Position numbers and translations under genes: made by a program. DNA of 64,000 nt, taken from positions 247,523 to 311,522 of the forward strand of contig JAEUPP010000024.1 in the NCBI GenBank assembly GCA_016790075.1, in the 5' to 3' direction. The stretch comes from Rhodanobacteraceae bacterium (lineage in GTDB: Bacteria > Pseudomonadota > Gammaproteobacteria > Xanthomonadales > Rhodanobacteraceae). Numbering within the stretch: position 1 is the stretch's first letter; each line of letters opens with the position of its first letter. This document shows, piece by piece, positions 33,707 to 42,126 of this stretch. The notes beneath the pieces were generated by a model. The model did not search any database. It was not told the DNA's origin and worked only from the letters and a program-made list of their open reading frames with translations.

Positions 33707-35497
33707 CTACTTGGCTTCGTAGATCAGGAATTGCCGGTGCCGGCGCGCCAGACCGAGGGTGTTGGACTCGATCCAGACGTAGTACAGGCCGGGCTGCGGC
33801 GGGGTGAAGGCGAGTTCGTAGCTGCCATCGCCACGTGCGGCCGGCGCACTGCGGCGCTGCCAGGTACCCGGGGCGAGCAGGGCCAAGGCTTGCAGATCGG
33901 TGCTTTCGCGCCGGGCGCCGTCGGCATCGAGCAAGGCGAAGCGCAGTTGCGCGGGCTGGCCAACCGCAAGTTCTGCCGGTGGCGCCAGGGCAACTACCCG
34001 CGGCACAGCTGGCCGGGGCGCGGTGTCAGCCAGCGTGAACGGGAAACAGACGGCCAGCCGCGGCGAATCGGCAAACAGGGCCACATCGTAGGTGCCGGGC
34101 CTGGTGACCGGCATGCGCGTGCTGTATTCGCCACGGCGGCCCTCGCGCAGGCCGTGATCGACCACCAGCACGGCACGCGGCTTGCGGCCATAGGTGCGAA
34201 AGCCGCCAGCCGGTGCGGCCATGCCTTCGCGGTAGAGGTAGATCATCTTGTCGCTGGTATTGGCCACCAGCACGGCCGGACCTTCGGGCGCAGCGACGAT
34301 ACTGTCGGCGCCGTCTTCAGGTGCGGCGCCCAGGGCACTCTGGCCCGCAGGAAACTCGGCGACGTTCAGGGGCTTGCCCGCCTGGCCCAGCTGATCCAGT
34401 GCGATCATCTGCACGGTTTCGCTGTCGCGCCGGTGCACATAGGCCAGCAGCGGCGTGAAGCTGACCTGATCGGGGCCGCCGGAAATATCCGCGTTTTGCA
34501 CAATGGAATTGGTGGACGCATCCAGCACCTGCAGGCGATTGCGCTGCGGATTGGGCAGCAGGGCATAGCGGCCACCAGGAGCGAAGCGGATCTGACTGGC
34601 GCCGCTGTCGACCGTGATGTCGGCGCGCAGGCGGCGCTGTTTGGCGTCGACGACAAATACCCGGCCCTGCTCCATGTCCAGCGCATAAAAGGCCTGGGCC
34701 GCCTCCGACCAGGCCAGCCGTTGCGGCCGGCCATCCAGCGCAATGCTGCCGATGCGGCGCCCATCGTGCGCATCAACGATCAGCAGGCTGTCGCCTACCG
34801 CAGCGGCCAGGTGCTCGCCATGCCCGTCCAGCGCAATGCCGCTGGCCTTGCCCAGTGGCAGCGCCTGCGTGGCCAGGCTGCGCTTGTCGATACGCGTAAG
34901 CCCTGCATCGTCCGCGACCCAGACCTGGGCGGCGTTCTGCAGCAGCTGGCGCGGATTCGGCCCGGTCGCGACCTGCGCCGTCACACGCCAGCCGCTGGTA
35001 TCGGCCACGGCCACCTTGTTGGCCAGGGGCTGCGACACGAACAGGCGATCGCGCTCGGGCGTGAGCTGCCAGTCGGCGCCGGGTTTTTCCAGCTCCAGCA
35101 GGGCCAAGAGCTTGCTGCCGCCGAAACCGAACAGCGGGTCGACCACGCTGATCGAGGCTTCGTCATTCATGGCCAGCACGAAATAGCTGTTCAGATCGAC
35201 GTCTGCGCGGCGAAACAGATCACCGGCGAGATAACCGGCGATCTGCCGCTTGCACTCAGCCGCCGGCTTGGACGGATCACGGCGCAGCCCCAGCCAGGCG
35301 GCCGGACGCAGGCCACTGAGCGGGCGTCCGCTGGTGCTGTCGATCAACCCGAAGCGGAATGCGGTCGCGTCCCCCGGCTGCGCGCCGGCCTGCGCATCGA
35401 AAGTGACGCGTATGCCCTGGTCCAGCACCTGCTGCGGCGGCGCCGCTTGCGCGACACCAGCCGGCAGCAGGGCCAGGGCGAACAGCCATGTCCTCAT
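33707..35497 (-). CDS. Secreted YVTN-type beta-propeller protein
   Basis: 596 aa with a signal peptide (MRTWLFALALLPAGVAQA). Residues about 150-410 contain repeated blades of the type 'NRLQVLDASTNSIVQNADIS', 'GRVFVVDAKQRRLRADITV', 'DSLLIVDAHDGRRIGSIAL', as in YVTN beta-propellers. The last 170 residues resemble an Ig/Big-like domain (GQPAQLRFALLDADG ... SYELAFTPPQPGLYYVWIES). Its ATG overlaps the stop of the giant oxidase by four bases, so the two are translationally coupled and may form a 1:1 complex. Propellers of this type often bind partner proteins or metals at the cell surface. Confidence 0.78.
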   Translation of the reverse strand: MRTWLFALALLPAGVAQAAPPQQVLDQGIRVTFDAQAGAQPGDATAFRFGLIDSTSGRPLSGLRPAAWLGLRRDPSKPAAECKRQIAGYLAGDLFRRADVDLNSYFVLAMNDEASISVVDPLFGFGGSKLLALLELEKPGADWQLTPERDRLFVSQPLANKVAVADTSGWRVTAQVATGPNPRQLLQNAAQVWVADDAGLTRIDKRSLATQALPLGKASGIALDGHGEHLAAAVGDSLLIVDAHDGRRIGSIALDGRPQRLAWSEAAQAFYALDMEQGRVFVVDAKQRRLRADITVDSGASQIRFAPGGRYALLPNPQRNRLQVLDASTNSIVQNADISGGPDQVSFTPLLAYVHRRDSETVQMIALDQLGQAGKPLNVAEFPAGQSALGAAPEDGADSIVAAPEGPAVLVANTSDKMIYLYREGMAAPAGGFRTYGRKPRAVLVVDHGLREGRRGEYSTRMPVTRPGTYDVALFADSPRLAVCFPFTLADTAPRPAVPRVVALAPPAELAVGQPAQLRFALLDADGARRESTDLQALALLAPGTWQRRSAPAARGDGSYELAFTPPQPGLYYVWIESNTLGLARRHRQFLIYEAK

Positions 35498-38400
35498 TGC
35501 CGCGGCAACCGCTTGGGCCGGTTGGGAATGGTTTCTGGCGCTGGTGTCTTGCTTCCGGCGCGCAAGGCATCCGGCTCGCTCTCACCGGCATAAGGCGGAC
35601 GTGTATCGCCCCAGCGGGCAACGCCGCCTGCGGGAGAGCGCACCTCGAAGGCTTCGGGCAAGCTGCGGGGCGCGACCAGACTCCAGCGCCCGCCAATGAC
35701 CGCTGCCCTGCCCGCATTGCCGATCTGGACCTGGCGCACACTTCCGCCGGCTTCGCAGACGCGGCGGCCGGTGGCATCACTGACCGCGACCGGGCAGGAC
35801 GTCACAAATCCACGAATCAACTTTCTTCCATTGGGCAAAGTTTCCACCGCATCGATGCCCACCGTATCCGGCCAGGCCGGTCCGCCCGCCTGCGGCGTCC
35901 AGGGCGCGACGCGGAACAGGCCCCAGGCCCCGGCCTGGAACATGTTCGCGGTCCAGCCACGGTAGAGGTAGTCGCCGGGCACACGGAAGCGGCCACCGGA
36001 CGGGGTCGAGCCCGGTGTCTCGTCCAGCACCACGTCGTAGACGCTGGCTGCACCATAGCCGGTCAGGGTGCTGACCGTGGCCGACTTGGGGTTATGCCCT
36101 ATGCGCGTGGAATTGGCCGTATAGGGTTCTTCCTGCCACAGATGGCCGGTCAGCTCCCAGGTGATCTGATTGTCGCCATCGCCGCCGGGCATCAGCAGGC
36201 GCACCCGCGCCGGCATGCCGGCCGGTGCCCGCAGGATGGGCGTCTGTGGTTCAGCGCCGACCAGTTGATTGGCCGTGGTCCGCGTTTCGTCGACCAGCGA
36301 CATGGGCAGCAGCGAGATATTGTTCAGATCCTGCTGACTGAGGTTGCGCCAGTCCTTGGGGGCATCAATACCCATGGCGCTGGTGAGCTCCGTGCCGAAG
36401 CGCAGCCAGGCCGGTTCCGAACGGTAATTGAAGCCGGCCAGCGGATTGCCGGTTTCCCACCAGGAATGGCCGTTGGTCAGCATGTTCGCGTCGTTCTGGT
36501 ACATCAGCACGAATTCGCGATAGACCTTGTCACCGGCCCAGACCGTGGCCTGCGCCTGCGTGGTCGGATCGGGCTGCCAGCGCGAGCCAGCGGGCTCGAT
36601 CACCAGCGCACCGAACAGGCCGTGATAGATCTGCATCAGCGGGTCGGACGGCATCAGGTTCAGCGGCCCGAATTCCACCGGTGTCTGGACCGCCCCGTCG
36701 ATGCTGCCGGCGTACCACCAGTACTCGACGCGGCCACCGGGCGGTGCGGTCTGCACCGGGTTGGCGCCTACGCTGGCGCCGTCGCTGGTGCGCAGGTCGT
36801 AACTCAGCAGTTGGGCATGCAGGCCGACATTGGGCGAAGGCGCGATCTGCACGAAGTTGTAGGGCGAGGCATAGGTGAGACCAAAGCGCGAGGCCGCTTC
36901 ATAGGCCGAGAAAGCCGGCTCCTGGCCGCTGAAGGTGTTGACCAGGGTGAGGTGAATCCAGTCACCCGCATTGGCACGCAGCACCAGCGGCTCTACCGTG
37001 TCGCGCGGCGTGTGCTTGCCGCCCTTGGGAACCGCGACATAGACCAGGCCCAGCGGATCCTGCAGCGGATGGGCGGTATCGCTACGCCCGTTGCCGAGAT
37101 TGACGCCACGGCTGTTGTAGACCAGCGCCCCGTCCTTGCGGCCCAGCGCCTGCTGCACCGTCATCGCATGCACTTCGTATTCGCGGATGCAGGGCTTGCC
37201 GCCCGTGCAGTCGGTGGTCATACCCGGCGGCGGGCCGAGCGCGTCGGCACGTGCCGCGGCCGGTTCCTCATACAACGGCTTGAGGAAAGGCTGGCGCTGC
37301 GTGGTGTTCCAGGAGCGCAGCAGGCCCCAGGCGCCGTTGGTCAGGCCTTCATACGAGGCATCGGGGTTGTAGAGATAGTCGACCGGCCCCTTGGCATCCA
37401 GCCGCGGCATACGCATCAGCAGTTCGTAGTGCTCAGAAAGAATGATGAACTGCGTGCTGCGGTAGCCCGAATCCGGCTCGAAGGGCTCGGCCAGCCAGCG
37501 CAGGCCGTGCATGGTGAAATCGTGCATCGAGGTGTGCGCACCGGCGAGCAGGCGGATCTGCACCTTGTCGCCTTCGTAGGCCTGCAGCAGCGGCGTATAC
37601 GGGTCGGTCGGCCCCATGCCGGCAGCAATCGGGTCACGCGGGAAGGTGAAGCAGCCGCTGCCGCTGCACATGGGATTGATCTGCGCGCCACCGGTGGGCT
37701 GGCGCGAGAAGGCCGGATCCAGCCGCTGTATCGAGCGGAACGATGCGGAAAGATCTGCCGCATCGGGGGCTGCCGCCGGATTCGTTACCAGCGGCTTGTA
37801 CACACGCAGCGGCAGCGGCTCGCCGCGGTAGTTCATCGAGATCATGCCGGCACCGAAGTCGGAGACCAGCAGCGGCTGCGGTGGCCAGGGTGCTGCGCCC
37901 GGCAGGTTGGGAATCAGCGACTGCGGCAGCTGCGCCGTGGGCTGCGGCGGGCAGTTGAGGCAGTTGAGCACATGCGCCGGGTCAGACCAGCCGTAGTAGC
38001 TCTGGTTGGCCGCCAGCGGAATGCAGTTGAAATCGGGCGGGCGCTGTTCAACGACCTTGCCGTCCGGGTCGGTATAGCGGTAGCAGTCCGGCCGGTGCCG
38101 GCTGCCGGCGGTATACGCATGCTGGGTATCACCCCATTCCAGCGCGAACTCGCGATAGTTGTCGGCTTGGTCCGCCGGGGCCTTGAACAGGATATTGGCC
38201 GCGTAGCTCGTCGGGCCGCCGTCGTCGCGTACGCCGAACGGGGTCTTGCCATCCAGCGAGGTCCAGGTCGTGTCAGCCGGCTCGATCAGCAGACCGCCGT
38301 AGAGACCTATCATCTGGTGGGTGGACGGGCCGAAATGATCGTGCGTGAACACGGTCATGTAGGTGCGGTCCTTGGCATTGACCGCCGCAGGCTGCTGCAT

Positions 38401-41112
38401 CAGCGGGTCCAGCCACCAGCGCTGCACGGTGGCCTGGGCACCGACCCAGGCGCGGCTTTCGCCACCAGGGCCATTGCCCAGTTCGGCGATAGCCTTGGGA
38501 TGCAACAGGCGCTGCTTGCGCCGCGCCGGATCCCACAGGCCGCCGGTCTTGTTGATGCCTTCGATGCGCTCGCGCACTTCCTCGGGACTGAAGGTGCCGT
38601 CCTCGTAATTGAAGCCGTTGGCGGCACCATCGGAAGCCATCACATCGAACTTCACCAGGTGAATGTGCTGGCCGAGTATGTCGGTAGGTGTACGCACCTC
38701 GAAGTCATCGAGCTCGAAATAGGCCGGCACCAGGTTGGTATGCCAGTACTCGATCACATCGTTGTTATGCGCGCGGAAGAACAGCGGTTCCGGCGGGCGG
38801 CGGCCTTCGACGTAGTCCTTGACATCGCCCCAGAGTGACAGGATGCGCTGCTGCGGATAGTGCCAGCCAGCCTTGTTGAACACGGCATCCAATTGCAGAT
38901 TGGCGCCTTTGTAGCGGCGCACCTCGTTGCCCACCGCCTTGCCGTCGACCACGGCCGGATCGGAGAACGGCGCACCCGGCTGCGGGCCACGCGGCAGGCC
39001 GTTGACCTTGAACGGCGCCGGCTGGGCTTCCGGTGTATAGCTCGCATGCTGCGGCTTGCCGAAGAAGGCCATGGCGCGTTTTTCCGCGGCCGTACCGTCT
39101 TCGGGCAGTTCGTAGGCCTTGATCGTGTGCAGATCCTTGGACCAGTCCAGCGCCGTGTGCTGTTCGTTCGCAATCGTCGCGTCACTGATCAGATGGCGCG
39201 GCAGACCGCCGTCCAGGCGTTCGCCGGTTTTCCGGTCGACGGCGAAATCCAGCGGCGGATGTGGCGGCCTGTGTCCGGCCACGCCGGGCACAAAGAACGG
39301 AAAGCCCGGATGGCCGTCGCCCTCGACCTGGGCCTGGCCGTCGACGATACGCACCTTGGCCGGCAGCGGCGCCATCGCATACTGCGGCAGCGGCACGACG
39401 GCGGGGATAGGGGTACCGCGCTGGATCTCCCCGTCCGGCAACGCGCGCGCGTCGGGGCGCGGGCGGCCGTCCGCATCAAGCACCGTGCCGCCCTCGAACA
39501 CATCGTGCACGCGGTACAGCGCCCACATGCCAGCGGCGAAGTGTGGATAGAAATGGCAGTGGAATATCGAATCGCCGGTCGTGAGGTTGCGGTTGCCGCT
39601 GCCGCCGAACACGAGTTCAGCAGTGAAGGACGAGCCCGGACCTATGGCCTGGGAATCGAGGTAGTTGCTCTGGCTGGTCTCGGGCGAGCGCAGCCACTGG
39701 TGCGCATGGTGGTGATGCACGTGATGCACGGCGGCGCCGGAATGCAGCACGCGGAAGCGAACGTGGTCGCCCAGGTAGGAGTGATAGACGTTGGAAGGAT
39801 CGTCCGGATAGAACGCCTTGCTCGCCTTGCGCCCCGGCTTCGGCTTGCAGGGATTGACGGGCTCGAAGGTCAGCGGGTTGGCGTCAAACTTGACCGTAAG
39901 ATCCTGCAGCTCTGCCGTGGTGCACGGCGCGTTGGCCGGCACGTCGACAACCAGAGCCGGATCACCGATGGCCCAGGAACTCAGGAAGAACTCCTCGAAC
40001 TTGCACTCCGGACAATCGGCCGCCGGCCCTACGCCGATACGGTTGGCCAGCACCTGCGGTGCAATGCCCCCTATGCCGTAGTTGATCGCAAACGAGTCGG
40101 CGCCCGCGTCCTCGCGCGGCACCTGGCTGTTCTTGGCCGACATGAATTCGGGAAAGGCCTGCACCACGTCCTGCGACTCGTGGTAGATCACCGTCACTTC
40201 GCGGAACGGGCGATTGCGTTCCGGCAGCATGGGGTTGTCGCCGGCCGGTATGGTCAACGGGCCACGGCCCGGGCCGGTGATCAGCGCGGTCAGATCCGTG
40301 TGCACGATACGGTTGTCGCGATCGAGCATGCGCAGTATCGGCAGACCCGCGCGGGCATGGCCGGGCGGATAGACGGCTTCATAGTCGATACGGGGATGGC
40401 CTGACGGCAGCGTTCCATTGCTGGCCAGGCGCAGGTCCTCTTCACTGACCTGACTGCGGTACCACTCGCTGCCGCGCAGCTGCACGTTGACCGCGCCGAA
40501 CAGGCCGGTGGACAACTGCATTTCATTGAAATTGTTGTACTGCCCAGCCGTGCTGTAGAGGAGATTGGTTCCCTCCTCCTGCGCATAGAGCCGGTAGGTA
40601 ATGCTGACACCCGGCTGCACCAGGCCGGAATGCTGGCCGTTGCCGATTTCCGGATTCTGCCCCACCCAGGTGCCGTCGCTGGCTATGGTGTCTATGGGCT
40701 GCAGGCCAGCCACATGGATGGACGCCGTGCGTGTGACCGGCTGCAGTACGTCCTTGGGCGTAGGCGCCAGCAGATTGGTAAAGCGGATCTCCAGGCAACT
40801 GCCGGCATTGACCCGCAACACCAGCGGCCGCGGACGCTTGTCCGGCCGCAACATCACCTTGCCGGGCTTGAGATCGGCACTGGCCTCGTCGGTGGAGACC
40901 ACGTCGGCACGCAGCGCGTAGATCTCACCGTCCGTGCGCGTAGTGCCCAGGCGATTGACCTGGAATGCATGGTCCAGGGCGACCACATCGGCCTGCACGG
41001 TGCCATCGCAATGTCCACGCGCCGGCACCTCGGCCGCCTGCGTAGGTGATGTGCTAAGTGCCGGAATCAACAGAGCAAAGGCATACGACCACGAACGCAA
41101 CGGCAAACGCAT
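35494..41112 (-). CDS. Giant secreted multicopper oxidase (MnxG/MofA-like candidate)
   Basis: 1872 aa with a Sec signal (MRLPLRSWSYAFALLIPALSTSPTQA). Several cupredoxin domains are visible. Copper-site motifs: HHVHHHHAHQW near residue 465; the full type-1/trinuclear motif IFHCHFYPHFAAGMW near 517 (HCH, H and Met ligands); THDHFGPSTHQMIGLYGG near 925; AHTSMHDFTMHGLRW near 1195; further GLFG/GLYGG cupredoxin ends near 205, 940 and 1500. The HCH block lies before the HDH block, an order different from ordinary three-domain laccases. Very long multicopper oxidases of this kind include the bacterial manganese oxidases MnxG and MofA, and Sco and cytochrome genes as neighbours fit that; other substrates such as Fe(II) or phenols cannot be excluded. 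It leads a seven-gene operon. GCGAGG precedes the ATG. Confidence 0.85.
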   Translation of the reverse strand: MRLPLRSWSYAFALLIPALSTSPTQAAEVPARGHCDGTVQADVVALDHAFQVNRLGTTRTDGEIYALRADVVSTDEASADLKPGKVMLRPDKRPRPLVLRVNAGSCLEIRFTNLLAPTPKDVLQPVTRTASIHVAGLQPIDTIASDGTWVGQNPEIGNGQHSGLVQPGVSITYRLYAQEEGTNLLYSTAGQYNNFNEMQLSTGLFGAVNVQLRGSEWYRSQVSEEDLRLASNGTLPSGHPRIDYEAVYPPGHARAGLPILRMLDRDNRIVHTDLTALITGPGRGPLTIPAGDNPMLPERNRPFREVTVIYHESQDVVQAFPEFMSAKNSQVPREDAGADSFAINYGIGGIAPQVLANRIGVGPAADCPECKFEEFFLSSWAIGDPALVVDVPANAPCTTAELQDLTVKFDANPLTFEPVNPCKPKPGRKASKAFYPDDPSNVYHSYLGDHVRFRVLHSGAAVHHVHHHHAHQWLRSPETSQSNYLDSQAIGPGSSFTAELVFGGSGNRNLTTGDSIFHCHFYPHFAAGMWALYRVHDVFEGGTVLDADGRPRPDARALPDGEIQRGTPIPAVVPLPQYAMAPLPAKVRIVDGQAQVEGDGHPGFPFFVPGVAGHRPPHPPLDFAVDRKTGERLDGGLPRHLISDATIANEQHTALDWSKDLHTIKAYELPEDGTAAEKRAMAFFGKPQHASYTPEAQPAPFKVNGLPRGPQPGAPFSDPAVVDGKAVGNEVRRYKGANLQLDAVFNKAGWHYPQQRILSLWGDVKDYVEGRRPPEPLFFRAHNNDVIEYWHTNLVPAYFELDDFEVRTPTDILGQHIHLVKFDVMASDGAANGFNYEDGTFSPEEVRERIEGINKTGGLWDPARRKQRLLHPKAIAELGNGPGGESRAWVGAQATVQRWWLDPLMQQPAAVNAKDRTYMTVFTHDHFGPSTHQMIGLYGGLLIEPADTTWTSLDGKTPFGVRDDGGPTSYAANILFKAPADQADNYREFALEWGDTQHAYTAGSRHRPDCYRYTDPDGKVVEQRPPDFNCIPLAANQSYYGWSDPAHVLNCLNCPPQPTAQLPQSLIPNLPGAAPWPPQPLLVSDFGAGMISMNYRGEPLPLRVYKPLVTNPAAAPDAADLSASFRSIQRLDPAFSRQPTGGAQINPMCSGSGCFTFPRDPIAAGMGPTDPYTPLLQAYEGDKVQIRLLAGAHTSMHDFTMHGLRWLAEPFEPDSGYRSTQFIILSEHYELLMRMPRLDAKGPVDYLYNPDASYEGLTNGAWGLLRSWNTTQRQPFLKPLYEEPAAARADALGPPPGMTTDCTGGKPCIREYEVHAMTVQQALGRKDGALVYNSRGVNLGNGRSDTAHPLQDPLGLVYVAVPKGGKHTPRDTVEPLVLRANAGDWIHLTLVNTFSGQEPAFSAYEAASRFGLTYASPYNFVQIAPSPNVGLHAQLLSYDLRTSDGASVGANPVQTAPPGGRVEYWWYAGSIDGAVQTPVEFGPLNLMPSDPLMQIYHGLFGALVIEPAGSRWQPDPTTQAQATVWAGDKVYREFVLMYQNDANMLTNGHSWWETGNPLAGFNYRSEPAWLRFGTELTSAMGIDAPKDWRNLSQQDLNNISLLPMSLVDETRTTANQLVGAEPQTPILRAPAGMPARVRLLMPGGDGDNQITWELTGHLWQEEPYTANSTRIGHNPKSATVSTLTGYGAASVYDVVLDETPGSTPSGGRFRVPGDYLYRGWTANMFQAGAWGLFRVAPWTPQAGGPAWPDTVGIDAVETLPNGRKLIRGFVTSCPVAVSDATGRRVCEAGGSVRQVQIGNAGRAAVIGGRWSLVAPRSLPEAFEVRSPAGGVARWGDTRPPYAGESEPDALRAGSKTPAPETIPNRPKRLPRQ

Positions 41113-41508
41113 GGCTCACCTCGCAAATGGCAAAGCTGGTGGCTGGCTTGATAACTTGTCTACAAGTTGCGGGCTGGACAATACCCGATTTGCAAAACTT
41201 TTGAAGTCCCGTCCAGCATCAGCCGGGGCCGGCGATCTGGCACGCTCACCGATACCCGGGCGCAAGCGCACCAGCCGCCGGAACCAGCGGCAACTGGCGT
41301 TCCCTGGCCTTGCTTTTCTCCGGACTCCCCAGTCAGAAGTGCACTAGTTCATGGCTTGCACTGATAGGCGCAAAACGCGGCGTACGCCTATCATGAAATT
41401 TCGGCATTGCTGCCATGTGGCCAAAACACTGCAAAGTATCTTCAACCGCGGTTGCCTGCGGGCAACCAGCGGGCTAAGTTCACCGCTGCTGGCAACCGGG
41501 ATGCGTTT
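41113..41508. other. Divergent promoter region of the oxidase and Sco operons
   Basis: 396 bases with no gene. It must contain the start sites of both operons. On the minus strand TTCAAA, 16 bases, TATTGT (about 41207-41180) is a weak promoter candidate for the oxidase gene, and the palindrome at 41153-41168 would lie just downstream of it. Confidence 0.45.
41153..41168. promoter_or_regulatory. 16-bp palindrome, candidate operator
   Basis: AACTTGT (41153-41159), CT, ACAAGTT (41162-41168): perfect 7-bp arms, 41 bases upstream of the oxidase start, in the divergent control region. It resembles operators of dimeric MarR/TetR-size regulators. No regulator gene is adjacent. Confidence 0.45.
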
Positions 41509-42126
41509 ATGGGCAAGAGCTTATGGCGGTCTGCAGGACTGCTGCTCACGGCAATCGGCATGCAGGCGTACGCACAAGATCATGCGGCGCATCTGGCGCA
41601 GGCCGCCGAACAGGCACAGTCGCTGCAGGGCCAGACCGCAGCCGGCCGCATCGCCGATATTCCCGTGCAGGACCAGTCGGGCCGCCCGCTGCATTTCCAT
41701 CGCGATCTGGTGCAGGGCCGGCTGGTTGCGATCAATTTCGTCTTTACGCGCTGCACCACGGTATGTCCGCTGCTGGGCGCGCGCTTTGCCCAGATACAGA
41801 AGCGGCTGGGTGATGATGCCGACCGCATAGCCCTGATCTCGGTCAGCATAGATCCGGTCAACGACACGCCGCAGGAGCTGGCCCGCTGGAGCCGCGCCTT
41901 CGGTGCCGCCCCGGGCTGGAGCCTGGTCACGGGTACCCGTGCGGACATCGACCAGCTGGCGCGTTCGCTGGGCGCATCCGCCGCCGATCCTGCCTCGCAT
42001 GTTCCGCTGGTACTGCTGATCGATGAACGCGGCAAGCCAAGGCCCTGGCAACGGCTGGACGGCCTGGCTGACGCCGCCGTGCTGACCACGGCGCTGCGTG
42101 AAGCCGTGGCGCGTCCGGCAGAATGA
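41509..42126 (+). CDS. Sco1/SenC-type copper chaperone (copy 2)
   Basis: 205 aa, starting MGKSLWRSAGLLLTAIGMQAYA, a signal peptide; the longer frame from 41407 lacks a reason. The Sco domain has NFVFTRCTTVCPLLG with the CxxxC copper site, the SVSIDPVNDTPQEL strand and the His ligand in DPASHVPLVLL. The start of the mature protein (QDHAAHLAQAAEQAQ) carries two His. It overlaps the next gene by four bases (ATGA), forming a coupled pair, and is divergent from the giant-oxidase operon, which already contains one Sco gene. Two different Sco proteins may serve the type-1 and trinuclear copper sites, or one may act as reductant. Confidence 0.9.
   Translation: MGKSLWRSAGLLLTAIGMQAYAQDHAAHLAQAAEQAQSLQGQTAAGRIADIPVQDQSGRPLHFHRDLVQGRLVAINFVFTRCTTVCPLLGARFAQIQKRLGDDADRIALISVSIDPVNDTPQELARWSRAFGAAPGWSLVTGTRADIDQLARSLGASAADPASHVPLVLLIDERGKPRPWQRLDGLADAAVLTTALREAVARPAE

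Noticed and set aside
31572-33722. Plus-strand open frame of 716 codons opposite the 639-aa gene
   Set aside because: Same reason; low-complexity Arg/Gly-rich translation.
33731-35593. Plus-strand open frame of 620 codons opposite the propeller gene
   Set aside because: Shadow frame in GC-rich coding DNA, no start signal or domain.
35488-38838. Long open frame of over 1100 codons on the plus strand opposite the giant oxidase
   Set aside because: It is a shadow of the GC-rich oxidase gene; translation is Arg/Gly/His-rich with no domain. The antisense gene has clear copper motifs.
38860-40404. Plus-strand open frame of 514 codons inside the oxidase gene
   Set aside because: Antisense shadow, no recognisable family.
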